DNA of 64,000 nucleotides from Hortaea werneckii (GCA_037044905.1 JBAOKB010000126.1:186001-250000), one strand, 5' to 3'. Positions 21,807-34,765 are shown, numbered from the stretch's first letter. Notes: generated from the sequence alone by a model not told the origin. Numbers and translations are program-made.

Positions 21807-23649
21807 TGTGTCGAAGGGTGTGGTGAGCAAGCTCAACGACAATCAAAGTGTTCAAATGAGAGTGATGAAGTAAAAGAGTCGTATATTCAAAGGAATGTCG
21901 TGAACAGGTCGCAGACCTTAGGCGCGCAGCGCAAAGAGTGACAGTGTAGGTGAAGAGCGAACGCGGTGCAAACACGATTTGCAGCAGAACAGAAAGGCGA
22001 TGAATCAAATACTTCTCTTCAGGCACACCGGCAGTGGTGGAATTCTGATACCCTTAGGATCGGCTCATTTCGGTCCATGCGCTACGTAGGCATAGGCTTC
22101 GCGCTAACGTGCATCCCGTTTCTCTGAGGAACGCTTTGGCTGTTCTCGGTTTCAGCCTTATCCAGAAGTGTGGAGAGACAATGAGCGCTTCTTCGACCAG
22201 ATCAACGGGCGTTATGAGACACACTTCACTATGGAACGTAGAAGCGATGCCACGCCGCCGGCAGAGTGAATTTGCACGAAGCCATGGACTCTACCGCACT
22301 CGTAGTGAGTGACGTCGGCGGTGGTCTGATAGCGCGGCATACAAGTCCCTCAAGACAGGCCAATCAAGGTCCGGTGGCACTGCAGTTCAGAGATGCATTT
22401 TCGGTAAATACACGTGGTTGTCCAGATGTCGACAGCAAAACGCACAGCGTGTGTGATAATGTGGAACCCAGTTGAGAAGCCGTAGGTGCGTACTACCATC
22501 CGATCTGTCATCTCATTGGCGCCCCTTGGAGACTGCCACCGCAAGACCATTCTAGAACTTGGATCTGTCTTGTAATTTTTGTACTCCTTGCACCAGAGAC
22601 AGAGCAAGGCGGAGCGAGCCAGCCATTTGACTTTCTTTCCGGTCTGATGATTTCGCGGAGTCCGGGACGTCAAGTCCAGAGAATTGGCCTCCCGTGCGCT
22701 GAAACGGGCCCGTCACGGGTGTTCGATCTTGTCATGACACTGACTCTGCGGCTGGACTTCAGTGTGCTATGCATGTCTTGGCACAGACTTTTTTTGCTGT
22801 GGATGGTAGGATGTAGGGGAGCATTTGTGGTGTGGCTTGCGCAGAGGCTGCGGGTGAGATGTCGATAGAGATGTGAGCGGTGCGGAGCTTATGCAGGGGT
22901 CCGTGCTGTGGGGGGATTCTGAAACAGGCTACGACAACCTTGATCTCGAATGCCGGCCGTCTTGAAATCCATTTCTGCCGCAACCCAGGATGTGAATCCT
23001 AGTAATAACACTGAGGACCTCGTTGGCGACTTAGGCCAGCGCCGTCGCGAAGCTCTGTTCGAATTTATGAAGGTCTTTCGCCACGTCCAAGTACTGCAAT
23101 ACCGCATGGTGTGCGCACTGGCATCGACTCTCCCACACCCTCAGTATTGTTGCCAGAAGACAGGATCAACCGCGAGGATGGGCGCTTACGAAGCGCTGCA
23201 TCGACCGTCTAATTACCAGGACTGGGAAAGGCGTCATTCGGAAAACACACCAGGTCCCATCTAAAGACTTTCAGAGAGGCACATGCCGTAGTGCAGTATT
23301 TCTAACTTGACGCAAAATCTTCTTGGAGGCCGCGCTCATTTGATCCTCCATGCTATGAGCGTTTGCTTCACCCGGCCGATTACGGCTTCGACGAACACCC
23401 CTTCTGGCACTGCAAATAACTTCGTAGGCCATTCCATGGGTCTCTTCCTGCTAGCCGCTCGGGGAAGTCTCTCATCTTAAGCGCCTAGGAAGCAAACCTC
23501 GCAGTCAGGCGCAACCATGAGGCACAGCAGAGCTACAAGGCTTCAATATCTATGTTCCCTTCTTCCGGTGCCTTTCCTTATATCAAGCCTCAGCAATTCA
23601 CTCGTTTCCTTACCGTACTGACGTCGGCAGACTTGTCGTACAACTGGCA
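21807..23649. other. Long intergenic region between divergent genes
   Basis: About 1.84 kb between the starts of the DUF1996-WSC gene and the GPI-anchored protein gene. Both promoters should be here. A 104-residue plus-strand frame near 22950-23264 shows no motif and is not called as a gene. Confidence 0.5.
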
Positions 23650-26473
23650 ATGCTCTTCTTGCCGATCTTGCTCGTGCCAATAACCTTATACATACCTTTG
23701 ACCTCAGCTGCGAACACTCGCAAGCATAGCAATGACACGAGTGTCAACACAGATGCTGCCTTAATTTCGACCAGCCACGCTGTTGGCCACAGATCTACTA
23801 GAGGAACGAATAGCTTGAATGGCTCAGTGAAGGATCTCAATCCCTTTCAGCCCTCCAATACGCCGTCAAGGACATTGGAGAATGCTCATGGATCATTCCC
23901 GTCTGTAGCGACGATAACAAAATCGCCCGCGCTGCCTTACAAGAGCCAGACTTGGATATGGGACCTTCCCACGGGGCTCGTCTCCAACAGCTCGAATGCG
24001 ACATTAACATGCAAATACGGCGATTTCCAATGCGCTAGTCAATGCAGCTCTTGGCTCGACTGCTCAACTTCATGGTCTTCTCGGTCACGGAACGACATCC
24101 AGATTGATGCCAAAAATTTCGATTCTATAACGACGAGGACTCGCACAGTGACTAGTTGGAACATGAGCACGTCCGTCTATACAGCGTGGTTCACCCAGTC
24201 TGCTCACACTATTGTTGGGCACACGAGATACAGTGACTGTGGATGGACAACACGGTCCATCTCAACCTCACCAGGCTGGACGAAGTCCTGGAATGATAGC
24301 CCGACTTGCAAGACGACTCATTCCTACAATGTCTCAACCTATGCCATAGCTACCAAGACCTTCACGTACGCCGTCGGTGACGGTATGCCAGTGACAACGT
24401 CCGCTTACACAACAACCTGGCCATATTACCATCCACTAGTACTTTCGACCTTAAAACCTGCCCCCAGCTGCACGTACCAATCATGTACCAACCGCCCCAA
24501 CCCCAGTGCGGCCAGTTGCGGTAGTTGCGAAGTTCAAGGCGGGACTGTGGAATTGCTTTACTGGGCCGACATGGCGACAAAAACGCTACGAGCCAACACG
24601 ACTAGTACCCTGAGCCAGCCGGTAACGGCTATCTACAGGAACATGACCTTGACCTCACCAACCGTCTATATCGAATTCAAAACTGCTTACGCGACCGACG
24701 CTTGCGGCTACACAGTCGGGAACCAACATCCAGGAGCAATTATCGGGGTCGACCCAAAGTCACTGTACAGCGTGTATGCAAAGTTGGACTATTTCGTTGA
24801 CACTCTGGATTACGGTGGGGGAACGACAACCTTCTACCAGTCTAATCCTTTCAATTTCCATGATTTGAGCGGCCTTGCCCCCGGTCCAGCTTACGAAGCC
24901 CAGCCCAGCTGCTGGGACAATGGATGCAATACAATTTTCGACGATTATCATCCCGTGCTGGTATTGCCTAGCCAAGTCCGCGATCTTGACCCGGCTTTCG
25001 CATCTTGCGGCCTCGATTGGAGAGGTGCTTGGGACCCTCCAATTGCCTTGCAACCGGCGGAAGTCCTTGCCCCTGTCATCACAGCTGTCGAGCCGAAATA
25101 CACTCAGCCTGCGTCACCAAAGTCTACAGTGCCTCTTCTGCCAGCAGAGACTGCAGGGACAAAGACGACGATCTCTACCAATGTGCGCCAGTCCACCTCG
25201 AGTTCGGATCCTGCGGAGTCATTGATTCGATCCTCGGTGAACTCAAAAGCCTCTTCGTCATCTAAGGATCCCAAGGCATCTGGGTCTGGTCCAGACAGTT
25301 TACAAGTGATCGCGACATTGTACCCTTCTCAGTTGTCGTCTGAGGAACCAGGTGGTTTACACGACATTGTACCTAGCCAGCGGCCCACAAGCGATGCTGC
25401 GTTAGAAAACAGCGGCAGTCGATCTCACAACAACGAAGATGCTGCAACAGATGATCTGCCAGACCACACCGCCACCAGACCACACCGCCTCAGCGGCTCG
25501 ATCTCCATGGACCCTAGCGTTGAAAACTCAAGCACCGATGAAAGCAACGGAATGCTGGCTTCACCAGCCAATGCACTTGAAGTGATGAGTGAGGCTTTGA
25601 GAAGTCTTGAGAGGTCGAGCGTGACGGCGGGTTTACCCACGAAAGCGTCAATCGAATCATCATTGGGCTCAGAGAGAATTGATACGACATCTGCAGATTT
25701 CGGAACCGCGCCCCCGAGTGTCAACTGGAAAGAGTGCGGCTCAGACGAAATCCATCAGTCACGGCGGCGAGACTCACACCATTACTACAAGTGATTTTGC
25801 AGATGGCACACTCGTTCAGCCCCTAGAAACCCTGTCGGCTCTGGACAGCCAACCGATTGTCTTGATCAGCATGGACGGCAGCGTCATTCCGGTCTCAAAG
25901 TACAAAAGCTCTGAGTTCCAAATAGGCACTCACACTCTCACACCTGGAGGCAATCCTGCGACCATTGGGGACAACGTCTTGAGCGCTGCCACCGGAGGCT
26001 TGTACGAACACGTGCAATTTTCATTGGCCTCGAGCGTAAGGATAAGTCATTTGCCTGGAAGCATGACCCTCGACGCCTCAATCATCGCGCTTTCGGAAGC
26101 CCCAGAAGGAGCCTGGATAGTGGGAGGCCACACGCTCACTCAAGGTGGCTCTCCACTGGTCTTCGGCTCGCATACGATCAGTGCAGGCCCATACGGGCTC
26201 TTACGAGATGGCAGCACTCTCAGTGGCCCCGCATCATCGAGGGTGACTGCCAAGTCAAGCATCGAAAGCTCTCCTGGGACAAAATTGCCAGCCGTGACGA
26301 CCGCACACGATGCGAATCAACATCCGTCCAGCAGTGGCCAAGAAGAGACACCACAGAATCGCCAAAGTTCGACATCGACGAGTTCTAGTGCCGGACAAGT
26401 ACATACCGGTTACTATTTGACCGTCTCGCTATGCGCGACGATCTTTTCGTTGGTAGCGATGCACGTCACATAA
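23650..26473 (+). CDS. Large Ser/Thr-rich GPI-anchored-type surface protein
   Basis: Predicted secreted wall protein, about 912 residues. The signal peptide is MLFLPILLVPITLYIPLTSA. The N-terminal 480 residues are Thr/Ser/Trp/Tyr-rich with scattered cysteines (CKYGDFQCASQCSSWLDC). A long Ser-rich linker follows, then repeats common in fungal surface proteins: FQIGTHTLTPGGNPATIG and WIVGGHTLTQGGSPLVFG, each followed by a short hydrophobic turn. The C terminus is hydrophobic (YLTVSLCATIFSLVAMHVT) after a Ser-rich stretch, as for GPI attachment. The frame changes near 25.7-25.8 kb. An intron 25718-25802 (GTGTCA..TTGCAG, phase 1) would join APP to NGTLVQPLETL; its donor is poor, and a frameshift is the alternative. 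Role: wall structure or adhesion, inferred from composition only. Confidence 0.75.
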
Positions 26474-27416
26474 CCCGACACCTGCTATGAAATGACTAGA
26501 AGAAGCACGGCGGCATCAACTCTCATACAATACAGCTCCAACACGCTAAGACCAAAGCAAGATGCTAGTATGGATTTGCGATACCTCCAAGTTCATTGGA
26601 TGGTTTGTAACAATATGGCTATGGAGACTCTGCAGCTACAACCAAGAGCAAAGATATACGAGCCGCGGAGCTGAAGCATCTCCAAACGCAAGCTCGTGCC
26701 GCTCGGTCCGTATTTTCTCAAGGCAGAGAGATGCTGCGGTACAAAGTTAGGAGCTTCCCGTGCCTCTCGAGGGGAGGAGGATGCAGGTAATAAGGCCACG
26801 TGCTGCTGACTGGTCGAGCGTGCCAAGACGCTCCCTGCGTCAGCAAGGATTCGTGAATGCGGAGAAGGTGTGGAGAGCGGGATACTGAGGTACTGCAAGG
26901 TACAGATAAAGCATCAAGACGCATTTGCGGTTTATTGGGATCCCCGAATTGGACGGGAAAGACTCAGTCGGACGTCATGGCTGACCGGGGAACGTGAAAT
27001 GTTCGGATTGCTGCATTTGACTGGCCGAAAGTATTTGAGGTAGCCGACAAGCCACGTTGATACCTAAGTGTGATAGAGAAGGTCTGAATGAAGTGCAGAG
27101 GAAGAATTATAGAGTACCTGGTTGATTCTGCCGTAAACATTCTGAGCTGTAAAACTTCTCCTGAAAGTCGCTCGACATCTAACTATCTACAAGGGAGGAC
27201 ACGGCAAAGGGACTGATGTACGACCGTCCTGCCGCCTGTATGTTTACTTTGATCGTTATATGTAAAATTTTACGCTTTTCTTCTTGTCGTCGTGAATGTC
27301 GAGCGTGTCTCCATATCTGGTTTGCTGGTATCTCTTTAGCGTTGCATCGTAGCCAACAACGCCCATCAATGCAAGTCCATCATTACGCCCGAACAAAAAC
27401 AATGCTCTTGGAAATT
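26474..27416. other. Convergent 3' regions, no gene seen
   Basis: About 940 bases between the stops of the surface-protein gene (plus) and the HAD gene (minus). Short frames only; nothing supported. Confidence 0.5.
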
Positions 27417-28881
27417 CTAAGATGTGCCGTTGACGCCATTGGCACCATTGACGCCGTTCGCTCTGTTAGGGCTCTCCGCCCGGCTTTGAGAGCCACTGCC
27501 TGCCGGGGTATCCGCGATTGCAGAGCCTTGCAGCTTCTCCTGAGTGAGGTTCAGGTCCTCCTTGAAGAAGCCCTTGTGCTCTTCTCTCTTCTGCTCGCGC
27601 TCGATACCATGCATCACAGCGTCGAGGACGTGGTCGACCGTGACATTTGGGATGAAGTTCGGGGTGGTACCGTCCTGGTACACACCAGTCTTCACGAGGA
27701 TGGAGTACCAGGTGTTTGCGGCGTGCTTGTTGAACTCGTTGGTGCCACGGATGTCCGATTCGGGAGTGTCACCAACGAAGTACACTGTCTCCGGCGGGGC
27801 ATTGATGCCGTTCATGTCTTTTCTCCACTGCTGCAAGAGTCGGGTGGCGAACTCGAAGGTGCCGATCTGTGGCTTACCGAAAGCAGTGGTCTCCAGCTCT
27901 TTACCAGTGACAGCCTTGTACATGGCTTCGAGCGAGAGACGAAGAGCACCCATACCCAGACGGGTAAGGTCGTGCTGAGCTGACCAAATGATGTCGTTAT
28001 GAGAGAAGAACACTGGCGGACCCTCGTCGAACGTCTCGGAGCGGGTGCCCATGTAGCCACCCTTTGACAGCAATAGATCAAGGATGATCTGCTGATCACC
28101 TGCCCAGTCTCTGCTGTCCGCGAAAACGAAGATGGCCTCAATCTTTGTCTCCTTAAAGTTTCTCGCCCTGGAGTTATTCCACTCTTCCTCGGTGAGCTTC
28201 CGGAACGGTGTAGTGTCAGGGTTGTCCTTGATAATGTCACCTGGAGTCACAACATCCTTGAAGCCATATCCCTCAGCGACTTCGCGGCATTTCTCGCCCT
28301 CTCCGCCAACGACAAGGACTGTAGTGTACTTCGCTGCCATTTCTCGCATCGGAGTGTGGCCGCAGATAAATTGACCCGGAGATACTTCAATGTCCAACTG
28401 CTTGCTGAGCTGGATGCATCTCTCCTGCTCGGTTTTGCCACCCCCGTTAGTCAGGAAGATGTAAGGTCTAAAGTAACATCAGCAGCGACCCTCTCACTCT
28501 CGGGACACACAGCACTTACACCTTCACGCCGTATTTGTTCTTGCCATTCAGCACCTGCATAGCCTCAACAGCTTCAGGAATCGGCCTTCCACCACGGATC
28601 AACACGCCATCTATGTCAAAGGCGAAAGCGTACTTGTCGGTAACGCCAGTCTCGAAAGGCGTCTGTTGCTCAGAGGTGGGTGTCGAGAAATCCTCAAGCT
28701 GATGTCTAGCCAACTCCATGGCAGCTGCGACTGAGTGTGCATCACTGGGCTCCATGAGAGACTTTGGGGGCACAACGAGCGTTGGTGCCTTCGAGTTGAG
28801 GGCTTCGCGAGTCGCATCTTCAGAGCTGAGGCGGCGAAAAGTCCTTGGCCTCTTGGGCGGGAGGTTCTCTGGCTGAGACAT
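27417..28881 (-). CDS. CECR5/HDHD5-type HAD-superfamily protein
   Basis: Predicted 470-residue HAD hydrolase-like protein. Exon 1 is 28881-28520, exon 2 is 28467-27417; the intron 28468-28519 (GTAAGT..TTTAG, phase 2) restores KVPYIFLTNGGGKTEQERC. The first HAD motif is FDIDGVLIRGG (nucleophile Asp about residue 89, second Asp 91), the second is FLTNGGG, and the last is VYFVGDTPESDIRG with the metal-binding acidic residues. The order and the LSKQLDIEVSPGQFICGHTPM segment match the CECR5 family, related to yeast YKR070W, for which mitochondrial location has been reported; substrate is unknown. The C-terminal tail ends in a repeated NGVNGA-type low-complexity run. Start at 28881 chosen because it is the first ATG giving a compact N terminus; an in-frame upstream start at 28938 exists. 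Confidence 0.9.
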
Positions 28882-30454
28882 GTTTGCGGTTTTGGCAGCT
28901 GGCTGTATTGCTGCTGGCTCGTCGAATGTAGTTCTCAACGGTTAGAGAGGGTTGGACAAGGTAGACTGAGTGGACGGTGAGTATGATGTCGTTCAAATAG
29001 AACCGACGCAGCGCCGATGTGGCTCTGTGAATGGAGACTGTGGGTTAGCGAGGAGAAAATTGGAGAAGAGGCTCTTGGACCATGTGGCAGGCTCAGGCGG
29101 CCGCTCTGATATTATACGTCCTCGGAACCGGCGATAGCTCCTGGGCGGGAATCTACGAGAGCGCAGAGCGAGACCTCTGCGCCTCCAGCGCCGCCAGACG
29201 GTCATCGAGACTTTTGCGCCCCTCCATCGACCACCTCTGCCCCACCTATGGATTTCCTAGCGTGCTGGTGAATAGCTTATCGCGGGCAAGGTCTCGCCCG
29301 CGTGTAAACTGCTGTTCGATACTAGTGTAGTGTCGAATAGGCAGCGTGCAGCTGGCTCGTTCCAGCATGAGCGGATTCGCCTCTACTATACCACGCTGAC
29401 CAACCCTTGTGTGACATCGTTCGCTCCTTCAGCCGATACTGCGTGAATGTACCCATCAGCCGCCAAGCATTCGCAAAAAATGACGCTTGTACGACTTAGC
29501 GTGCCGAATTTCACCCTAGAGCTACGCAAAAGCGGCAAGTCGAGAAAATGAGATGCAGGAACAGAGGATACTATGTAGCAATGAACAACGTGACACAGGA
29601 ACAACAAGGTAGCTGCTTCTGCTTTGGCTGCTGTTCACTCCGAGATCATTCGCTTGTCGGCCCGCATACCATCTCAGGACTGGTCAGGTGCTGTTCAACT
29701 ATCACATGCAAAAGTATTGGCAGCATCATCATGCCAATGGCGCGGCTTACTGAATGCAGCTACCGAAATCGCCATGGCTGAATTAAACCGCTGCCATCCT
29801 TCGCAACCAGATTCGCCAGACAAGCCACGTGAACCCGCTGCCATGGCTAACCGCGCAGATGGGGTATGTGCTTTGCGGACGCCATGCACGCTGTCGACGC
29901 AGGGCAATAATGGGCTCCAGGTCTCGGCGACTGGCGATGTCGATAAGCCTCACCAGTGCATCTATTCCGAGATGCATTACTGACGAGAGGCCATGTGTGG
30001 TTTCTGACATGAGTAGCCGGGCTCTTCGTTGGGCGTATACTGACATCCTTCTTCCAAATCAACCGTCGCTTGGAAATGGCAATGAAATGTTGTGACCAGT
30101 GTGTTGCCATTGGTGTGTATGAGCCAACTTTGCGAAGAGTGCGTTTTGTATCCTTGCTTGGGCCAAGTGAAGTCGTGTTCGCCGTGAGGTAGGTCAGGTT
30201 CAGATGGCTCCTTCCTCTTCTTGCGATGTCCCCGCCGGCACCGCGGGAATGCTAATCTGACTGCACTTCCATCACTGCCACTCCCCATCGACATGATCCA
30301 TAAGACAATGGGCTACTTAGACAGAATTGCTGTTTTCAATCGAGCCGCGGTTTGATTGAGATTGAAAGGCTTTTTGAACTTGCCGGATCAAGCGTCATCT
30401 AGTACCTAAAACTCGAAAATCCATCTCAGCAAAAGTGTTCTTCGAGTGGACTAC
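28882..30454. other. Divergent intergenic region
   Basis: About 1.57 kb between the HAD gene start and the next plus-strand gene. A minus-strand frame at 29977-30294 begins with a charged MGSGSDGS/KKRKEPSEPD stretch and is the only one that looks faintly coding; without a splice partner or a family it is not called. Confidence 0.45.
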
Positions 30455-32503
30455 ATGGACTGGACGGGTGGTGTAAGGAGGCGGTTTGCCGCCGGAAAGA
30501 ACAACGCACTGGTACAAAAACAGAAGGCCCATTTCGCCAAGGTCCGGTCTCGTGCACAAAACACGCCAAAGTCCCATAGCACGACAAAGCATGATTTCGC
30601 GCAGACGCAGCGTTCTAGAAGCCCAACCCGTGGCACTATGGATGTGCCGTCTCTCAAAAGGCGGTTTGCAGCACCTTCCATCTCATCCCAGGATGGACAA
30701 GGTCGGGTCCAGCGTCTTGTAGAATCAAGATCACCCATGACCGTGGCTTCAGACATTAACGGGCCCTCATCCCGGACGCAGGAGACGCACAGAAAAGGGA
30801 CACACTCCAGCCTCAGATCTGTGGTCGTTTCAAGCGAAGGAGAACAGCTGCTCAGCTCTAAACGGCACGAATTGCTTGCACAGTCTGACTGGCTCGGTCT
30901 AGCAATTGTCCGCCCACTGCATTTTGGATATTCTTCCACGATAGATAAGGATCGTATCGGCAAGCGTCGCAAGATCGATAAGCCAGCTCAACGATCAACG
31001 CCAGCAGTCCGACGTCTTCTCACTCCGTTGTTTGAAGAAGCACCTGCTCCAAGGGGGACTGCGATGCGGGCAACACTACCGATCGATGAGATGCGTATTA
31101 GGGTTGGTACTGATGCATTCGAAAGCCAGACACAGCGTTCTCGCAATTCACGCAAGCATGCAGCTACGAGCATGCGACATCCCTCTGTTGAATTCGGCCC
31201 TATCTCAGAAGAATCTATGCTACTTGGGGACAATTATGAAGACTTTCAGCCTCGCATACCTAGTGCTGCGGCAGGCGCAATTTCGGATGAATCGCCTATC
31301 GCATCACATGCGAGAACAGCAGAATGGATACAGTGGCACAGTGACGTTAATGCCCGTAGTGAATTAGACGACCGCACAGGCATGGAGCAAGTTGACGAAT
31401 GGGTGGCGCGCCTAGACTCTGCAACGCGAGAATCACCTAAGGTTTCTTTGCCTCCAATTGAGGATGATGGCGCAATGAAGCCATTCAAAACTCTGGCTCG
31501 TGCCCATACAATCTCACAGCCTTCCAGGGATTGCCTACCAACCAACGTCGGCGGCTTGGGAGATTCTGCCTCCTGCAAGAAGAGTGATAGCGAAAGTAGT
31601 GACGCTCTGATGCGTCAACTATTAGAAATCCGAAAATTCACATCGAGCAATGCTTCAGTATCAGCTGTCCGGTCGTCCAGTCAGCACAGCCTGACTTCTG
31701 AGCTCAGCAATCGCCCCATCCTCGACACTCAAGTGAGTCTGCCAGGCGAAAGCATAAATTATGTGTCAACTCCATGTGGCGTAGGAACTCAGGACCCAGA
31801 CTACACATGGCATGAATCACGAGAACGTGCCGAGGAATCCAGCGCTGCACAATCGCCCTCCGATGGGCATTCCGGGCATTATGTTGCCCAAGTGCCGGGT
31901 CAAGCGCATCGAGCAGAGGCTGCTGCAATGAAAGGCAGCGAAGATGGTCACAAAGACTCCTGGAGAGACTTCATCGTAGGAAGCATTGATGGAAGTAGTC
32001 AATCCTCTGATCAACCCCGCGAGCTCGGAGACGACGAGCTCGATGGTCTGCAACATGTCAATGAAGTATTTGCCACCTCCTCTTTACCAGTGAGCGGAAT
32101 GGGATCATCAGACATGGCTATCGGGGGCAGCAGTATTACAGCTCAAAGGGATACATCCGATCGAAGCCTTGGACGCGAAGAAGGGTCACAGTGGAACTCA
32201 GACGACGATGCTCTTCTTTCACCTCCTAGATTTGCTGATACGCCTAATGAACTCATCACCAATGAAGGTGGTCGTCGAACGAGTCACGCAGTCTGGCCAA
32301 TAGATAAGAGTCGCTACTTGCCAAATATACACATCGCTAGTCATAAGCAGAAGACGCCTATCAAGCCAGCGAAGCTCGCCCACATGAGTGCCGTAGAAGC
32401 GCACGTGCAGAGGCAGCGAGCGGCTGGTCTGCAAGCCAAGGCAGTAGTACATGCAGGTGAACGCGACGTTTATGATCTGCCTTGCAGTAGTGACACAGGG
32501 TGA
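30455..32503 (+). CDS. Conserved disordered fungal protein
   Basis: Single exon, about 682 residues. It begins MDWTGGVRRRFAAGKNNALVQKQKAHFAKVRS, a basic N-terminal signature I associate with conserved ascomycete proteins of unknown function. Further short conserved-looking segments are DWLGLAIVRPLHFGY (residues about 145-160), followed by DRIGKRRKIDK, and a C-terminal KTPIKPAKLAHMSAVEAHVQRQRAAG. The rest is Ser/Glu-rich and probably disordered. Basic clusters around both motifs suggest nuclear location, which is inference. Start taken at the ATG at 30455; a GTG three codons upstream is not a credible eukaryotic start. No enzyme motif is visible. Confidence 0.8.
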   Translation: MDWTGGVRRRFAAGKNNALVQKQKAHFAKVRSRAQNTPKSHSTTKHDFAQTQRSRSPTRGTMDVPSLKRRFAAPSISSQDGQGRVQRLVESRSPMTVASDINGPSSRTQETHRKGTHSSLRSVVVSSEGEQLLSSKRHELLAQSDWLGLAIVRPLHFGYSSTIDKDRIGKRRKIDKPAQRSTPAVRRLLTPLFEEAPAPRGTAMRATLPIDEMRIRVGTDAFESQTQRSRNSRKHAATSMRHPSVEFGPISEESMLLGDNYEDFQPRIPSAAAGAISDESPIASHARTAEWIQWHSDVNARSELDDRTGMEQVDEWVARLDSATRESPKVSLPPIEDDGAMKPFKTLARAHTISQPSRDCLPTNVGGLGDSASCKKSDSESSDALMRQLLEIRKFTSSNASVSAVRSSSQHSLTSELSNRPILDTQVSLPGESINYVSTPCGVGTQDPDYTWHESRERAEESSAAQSPSDGHSGHYVAQVPGQAHRAEAAAMKGSEDGHKDSWRDFIVGSIDGSSQSSDQPRELGDDELDGLQHVNEVFATSSLPVSGMGSSDMAIGGSSITAQRDTSDRSLGREEGSQWNSDDDALLSPPRFADTPNELITNEGGRRTSHAVWPIDKSRYLPNIHIASHKQKTPIKPAKLAHMSAVEAHVQRQRAAGLQAKAVVHAGERDVYDLPCSSDTG

Positions 32504-32770
32504 CGGATGATGCCCTCAAGGAATGACAAGCTACCATATGCTGGGAGAAGATTAAGTTGAAGTGGGTAGCTCAATGTGAGAGTTATCTTTATTTATTCAG
32601 AACAAATACTAGCTTGCTCCTGCTGTAGCACTAAAACCTCAACTTAGTTTGGCCTCAAAAGAGTGGCAGGAGAAGCCTATGGAGATGTATGCTCGGATAG
32701 GTGCTTGACTGCGCCCCTGATGTCCTCGCTAGTCATTCTACTGCCTGGTCGAAGCTCTCATTGCAGCACA

Positions 32771-34512
32771 TCAATAGTATGCATCTTTTGTCCGAAGCTC
32801 AGCCTGCTGCATACATCTTTCAGTGGCCTCGACGTCGCGCGCGATGAGCTTTACCTTGAAATCCCTTGGTATTGCGACCAACGCGCTTTTGAATTGATTG
32901 TAGTCCACGTAATCCACATTCGGCGGCTCAGTCTCAGAAGCGACTATCTTAAAGCTGCCTATAAGTCGGACGAGAGCCGTATATAGTAGTCGAGTCGCAA
33001 TCAGCTGTCCGGAGCAAGCTCGGGAGCCGGCACCAAAAGAGAAATGCTGAATGCCAGACGTCGGCGTCTCCTCTGGGGGTGAAAGGCTGGAAAGCCAGCG
33101 TTCTGGATTGAACTTGTTCGCGTCTGGGCCAAAGTGCTCTGTGGAGTGGTTTGCTGCTTGAGCATTTATGAGTATCATCGTGCCTTTGGGTATCCTAGCG
33201 CCATCGAAGATGATGTCCTCATATGCTCGCCGTGGCAGGCTCATGGAAGAGACTGTGTAGTAGCGTCCGGCTTCCTTCACGATTGCATTAACGTATGGAA
33301 CACTTTCAGCGTGCAAAGATTCCTTCCAAGGATCCTCAATGTTTGGGTAATGGCGCTTGATGTCCTGGTAGGCTCGCTCCTGGAATACCTGGCCTTCCGG
33401 TGTGGAGAGCGAGCCGATGCAACTTGTTGATGTCCCGGGAACTGTCTCAAACCCTCCAGACACGAGCGATAGACAAATCGAAGATACTTCGACTTCAGTG
33501 AGCTTGGTCTCTTCGTCTTTCAGAATCGCAGCCGACACACATGGCTTGTCGGTGCCATGTTGGATCTTCTCTCGGACTCGATCAAGAAGGTCAGTGAGAT
33601 ACTTGTCACGGCGTGCACGGAGCGACTTGCTTCGCTGGGTTTTCTCATTGTTAGGCATGTAACGCAAGATGGGAATATAATCCTGATAGTTTTCAGATGC
33701 GCTGCGAAGAAGGCTGATCGCAGATCCGACCTCGAGAACCTCTCTCAGCATGTCGTCCCAAACGCTATCCATGCGAATCCCATAGCAAAGAGTGAGCGTA
33801 GTATTGAGAGCGTATCGTTGTAGATAGGGCCTAATTTCGAGATATTCCCCGTCGCCCTGGCTATCTCGAACAAGATCTCGTACAATGCAGAGTGTCTCCA
33901 GGTCGAACATAGGATGGTAGCGTCTCATAGCCGGGCGTCCAAGTGTCTGGCCTGCAGCTTTCCGCTTATTCTGTGAAAGCATGAGCAACAGTTTCGATTA
34001 CGAGAACAGTATCATTCACCTTGCAGCTGTCGTCCCATGGTGAGGATCCAATGGTGAAACCTTGCGTCGAAGAGATGACTCCGTGGAAAGTGTACAACGT
34101 CGGTCTGTCGATCGATGCGGATTGGTGGCCCAGTAACATGCGTTTGCAGTCTTCAAAGCTATTTATTACGACTGCTCTCGTATTTCCGAGACGGATTTGG
34201 AACACAGAATGTTTGTATGTCCGCCACCATTTCTCGCAGACGCTAGCATGGTCGTCGCCGAGGTGGAGGAGATGGCCAACGATGGGCAAAGCGCCGGGGA
34301 TTTCATAGATGCCACTAATCTTGGAAGGCGAGGTGCGAGTTGAGAGCTGCCGAACGTCTCGTTAGTCGTGATCCTCTCAGGAGTTTTGAGTTGACACATA
34401 CCCAGTAAAGACTGTACAAAAGCACGAAGGATACTGCAGATAACGAGACCCAAGCCTGATGCTTCGAAAGAAGCACCTCTACCATGGGAGATGATGCAGA
34501 CTGAACTGCCAT
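32771..34512 (-). CDS. Cytochrome P450 monooxygenase
   Basis: Microsomal-type P450 of about 545 residues from three exons: 34512-34402, 34346-34020, 33970-32771. Introns 34347-34401 (GTATGT..CGGCAG, GACTAAC branch site) and 33971-34019 (GTGAAT..CACAG) are both phase 0; the second joint gives SPWDDSCKNKRKAAGQTLGRP, a typical fungal P450 sequence. Visible features: N-terminal membrane anchor (WVSLSAVSFVLLYSLYW), Pro/Gly hinge IPGALPIVGHLL, I-helix-like LVSGGFETVPGT, K-helix EAGR, FNPERW, and the haem loop FSFGAGSRACSG with the cysteine thiolate. Near-standard length and all motifs present, so likely functional. It lies 254 bases from the end of an NCS1 permease on the same strand, followed by a regulator, dehydrogenase and amidase, which suggests a shared pathway. 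Substrate unknown. Confidence 0.93.
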
Positions 34513-34765
34513 GTCGCTCTCTAAGACCTGGAGGTTTCTCTCTTCTGTGTTAGTTGTGTGGCAGCCAACTTAAATTGTAATACTCTCATACTTGGCCGAA
34601 CATGCCTACCGTCGGACGACCCCCACAGCTGTAGCCTATCAGGGAGCTTCAAGACTGCCTATCTTCTAGCTGCTCGAAACAGAAGAGCTTGCGATAAGAG
34701 GATTCAACTTGGACGTTTTAATCATGATTGAAGACAGAACGAAGGTACATTTGTATCATATCTCA

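Noticed and set aside
22950..23264. 104-residue plus-strand frame
   Set aside because: No motif, signal peptide or splice partner; likely chance.
27216..27983. 255-residue plus-strand open frame opposite the HAD gene
   Set aside because: It mirrors the reverse strand of clear CECR5-type coding sequence, including a codon-bias shadow, and has no motif of its own.
29977..30294. Small charged minus-strand frame as a gene
   Set aside because: No family, no credible intron and weak context; left as intergenic.
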